Positions 10,217-11,221 of a stretch of DNA of 11,221 nt are shown one piece after another (position 1 is the stretch's first letter; every line of letters starts with the position of its first letter). The stretch is from Oscillatoria sp. Prado101. GTDB lineage: Bacteria; Cyanobacteriota; Cyanobacteriia; Cyanobacteriales; Oscillatoriaceae. Below the pieces are notes generated by a model. The model did not search any database and had not been told where the DNA came from. It saw only the letters and a program-made list of their open reading frames with translations. Position numbers and translations under genes: made by a program. The DNA is taken from assembly GCA_025454445.1 (NCBI GenBank), contig JALOOK010000083.1, forward strand, positions 1 to 11,221. The letters are read 5' to 3'.

Positions 10217-11221
10217 ATGGCTTGGGCGTCAGGGCAGCCGGTTAAAAATGGCCAGTATACCATCCAAAAAGAAATAGGTCAAGGCGGTTTTGGCATCACC
10301 TATCGCGCCACAGACAGCAAAGGACAGCGGTTTGTCATCAAAACCCTCAATGACACCGTGCAGCGCCGGTACGATTTTGACAAGTTTCAGCAAGATTTCC
10401 TCAATGAGGCGCTGCGACTGGCAAGATGCACTCACCGCCATATTGTGAAGATTTACGAAGTCTTCCAAGAGGGCTGGCTGTGGTGCATGGTGATGGAATA
10501 TATCGACGGGGAAGATTTAGCCAACCGCGTTGTGAATCGGGGAACTTTGCCAGAACCCGAAGCCTTGGGCTACATCCAGCAGATTGGTGAGGCGCTGGCG
10601 GTGGTTCACGGGAATGGCTTGCTGCACCGGGATATCAAACCGCAAAACATTATGCTGCGTGCCGGCAAGTCCGAAGCGGTATTAATTGATTTTGGCATAG
10701 CCCGCGAATTCACCCCCAATCTCACTCAAACGCACACAGAATTTTTGACTCATGGCTTCGCACCCATTGAGCAGTACGACCGGCGAGCCAAACGGGACGC
10801 TTGCAGCGATATTTACGCTTTGGCGGCGACGCTTTATACAATTTTAACCGGGGAAGAGCCAACCCCAGCCCCAAACATAGCTGCCGGTAAGCCTTTAACC
10901 CCGCCCAAGCAGCACAATCCCAGTATCAGCGACAGGGTGAACCGGGCCATACTCAAAGGCATGGCCCTCCAAGCAAAAGACCGCCCCCAGTCGGTGCGAG
11001 AATGGCTGGAATTGCTGGGGGTGGGCAACAGTTCACCGGTGCCGGTCGCACCCGCTTTTGCTGCTAGTCCACCACCGCCGGCTGCACCTCAGGGCGCAGC
11101 TCAAATGTTGATTGGCATAGCAGTGGGAGTGGCTGTCTGTGCGGCGATCCTGCAGCCGCAATTGAAAACCCAGCCCCCCATTTCCCCGACTCACAGGGCG
11201 AAAGGGTGGTTCTCATCAAAG
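10217..11221 (+). CDS. Membrane-anchored Ser/Thr protein kinase (5' part, kinase 4)
   Basis: The first 335 residues of a Hanks-type kinase that runs off the window end. The kinase domain is at about 14-275 with GQGGFG 21-26, K42 (VIK), E64, HRDIKPQN 137-144, DFG 158-160 and GFAPIEQYD at 180-188, where APIEQ replaces APE as in many cyanobacterial kinases. A Pro/Ala linker leads to a membrane helix at about 297-312 (MLIGIAVGVAVCAAIL). A C-terminal sensor or effector domain is expected beyond the window. It lacks the four-cysteine ribbon and is only distantly related to the three minus-strand kinases. AGAGG at 10204-10208 is 8 bases before ATG 10217. The kinase lobe is cytoplasmic; the sequence past the helix is probably outside. 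Confidence 0.92.
   Translation, partial: MAWASGQPVKNGQYTIQKEIGQGGFGITYRATDSKGQRFVIKTLNDTVQRRYDFDKFQQDFLNEALRLARCTHRHIVKIYEVFQEGWLWCMVMEYIDGEDLANRVVNRGTLPEPEALGYIQQIGEALAVVHGNGLLHRDIKPQNIMLRAGKSEAVLIDFGIAREFTPNLTQTHTEFLTHGFAPIEQYDRRAKRDACSDIYALAATLYTILTGEEPTPAPNIAAGKPLTPPKQHNPSISDRVNRAILKGMALQAKDRPQSVREWLELLGVGNSSPVPVAPAFAASPPPPAAPQGAAQMLIGIAVGVAVCAAILQPQLKTQPPISPTHRAKGWFSSK

Overview
The window looks like chromosomal DNA of a filamentous, probably Oscillatoriales-type cyanobacterium. The signs are several eukaryotic-type Ser/Thr kinases, two of them carrying WD40 propellers, a TsaB that begins in the cyanobacterial style (KYALALHTTSPQ), frequent GCCGG-type words, and spacers packed with small palindromic repeats. 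No rRNA, tRNA, transposase or CRISPR array was seen. The genus cannot be fixed from sequence alone.

Layout. 1-444 is the 3' half of a DppC/OppC-type ABC permease. 623-1402 is a uridine phosphorylase broken by three single-base insertions, each at a doubled base. 1403-2054 is non-coding. It holds a structured segment and two direct copies of a ~105-bp unit, each ending in a strong rho-independent terminator. On the minus strand follow tsaB (2699-2055), a zinc-ribbon/kinase/WD40 protein (4770-2941), a second one (7069-4988) whose DFG aspartate is glycine, a small membrane-protein ORF (7510-7241), and a third kinase (8141-7491) that stops just after DFG. The second and third kinases carry a C/T-rich palindromic repeat translated in frame at the same site. 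The first lacks it.

On the plus strand are a gamma-glutamylcyclotransferase-like gene (8355-8948), an overlapping DUF4160/DUF2442 pair (9314-9815) and the start of a different class of membrane-anchored Ser/Thr kinase (10217 to the window end).

Repeats. One palindrome family (core AGAAACCCGG...CCGGGTTTCT) has four copies plus a degenerate relative. One copy sits inside a 96-bp nested inverted repeat (10005-10100). A GGAGGC(A/G)GAGCC double-hairpin family has two copies in opposite orientation, and a GGTGGG/CCCACC hairpin occurs twice. The kinase block appears to have grown by local duplication, repeat insertion and truncation, leaving one apparently complete kinase (4770-2941), one possible pseudokinase and one N-lobe-plus-catalytic-loop remnant. 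Whether these act together is inference.
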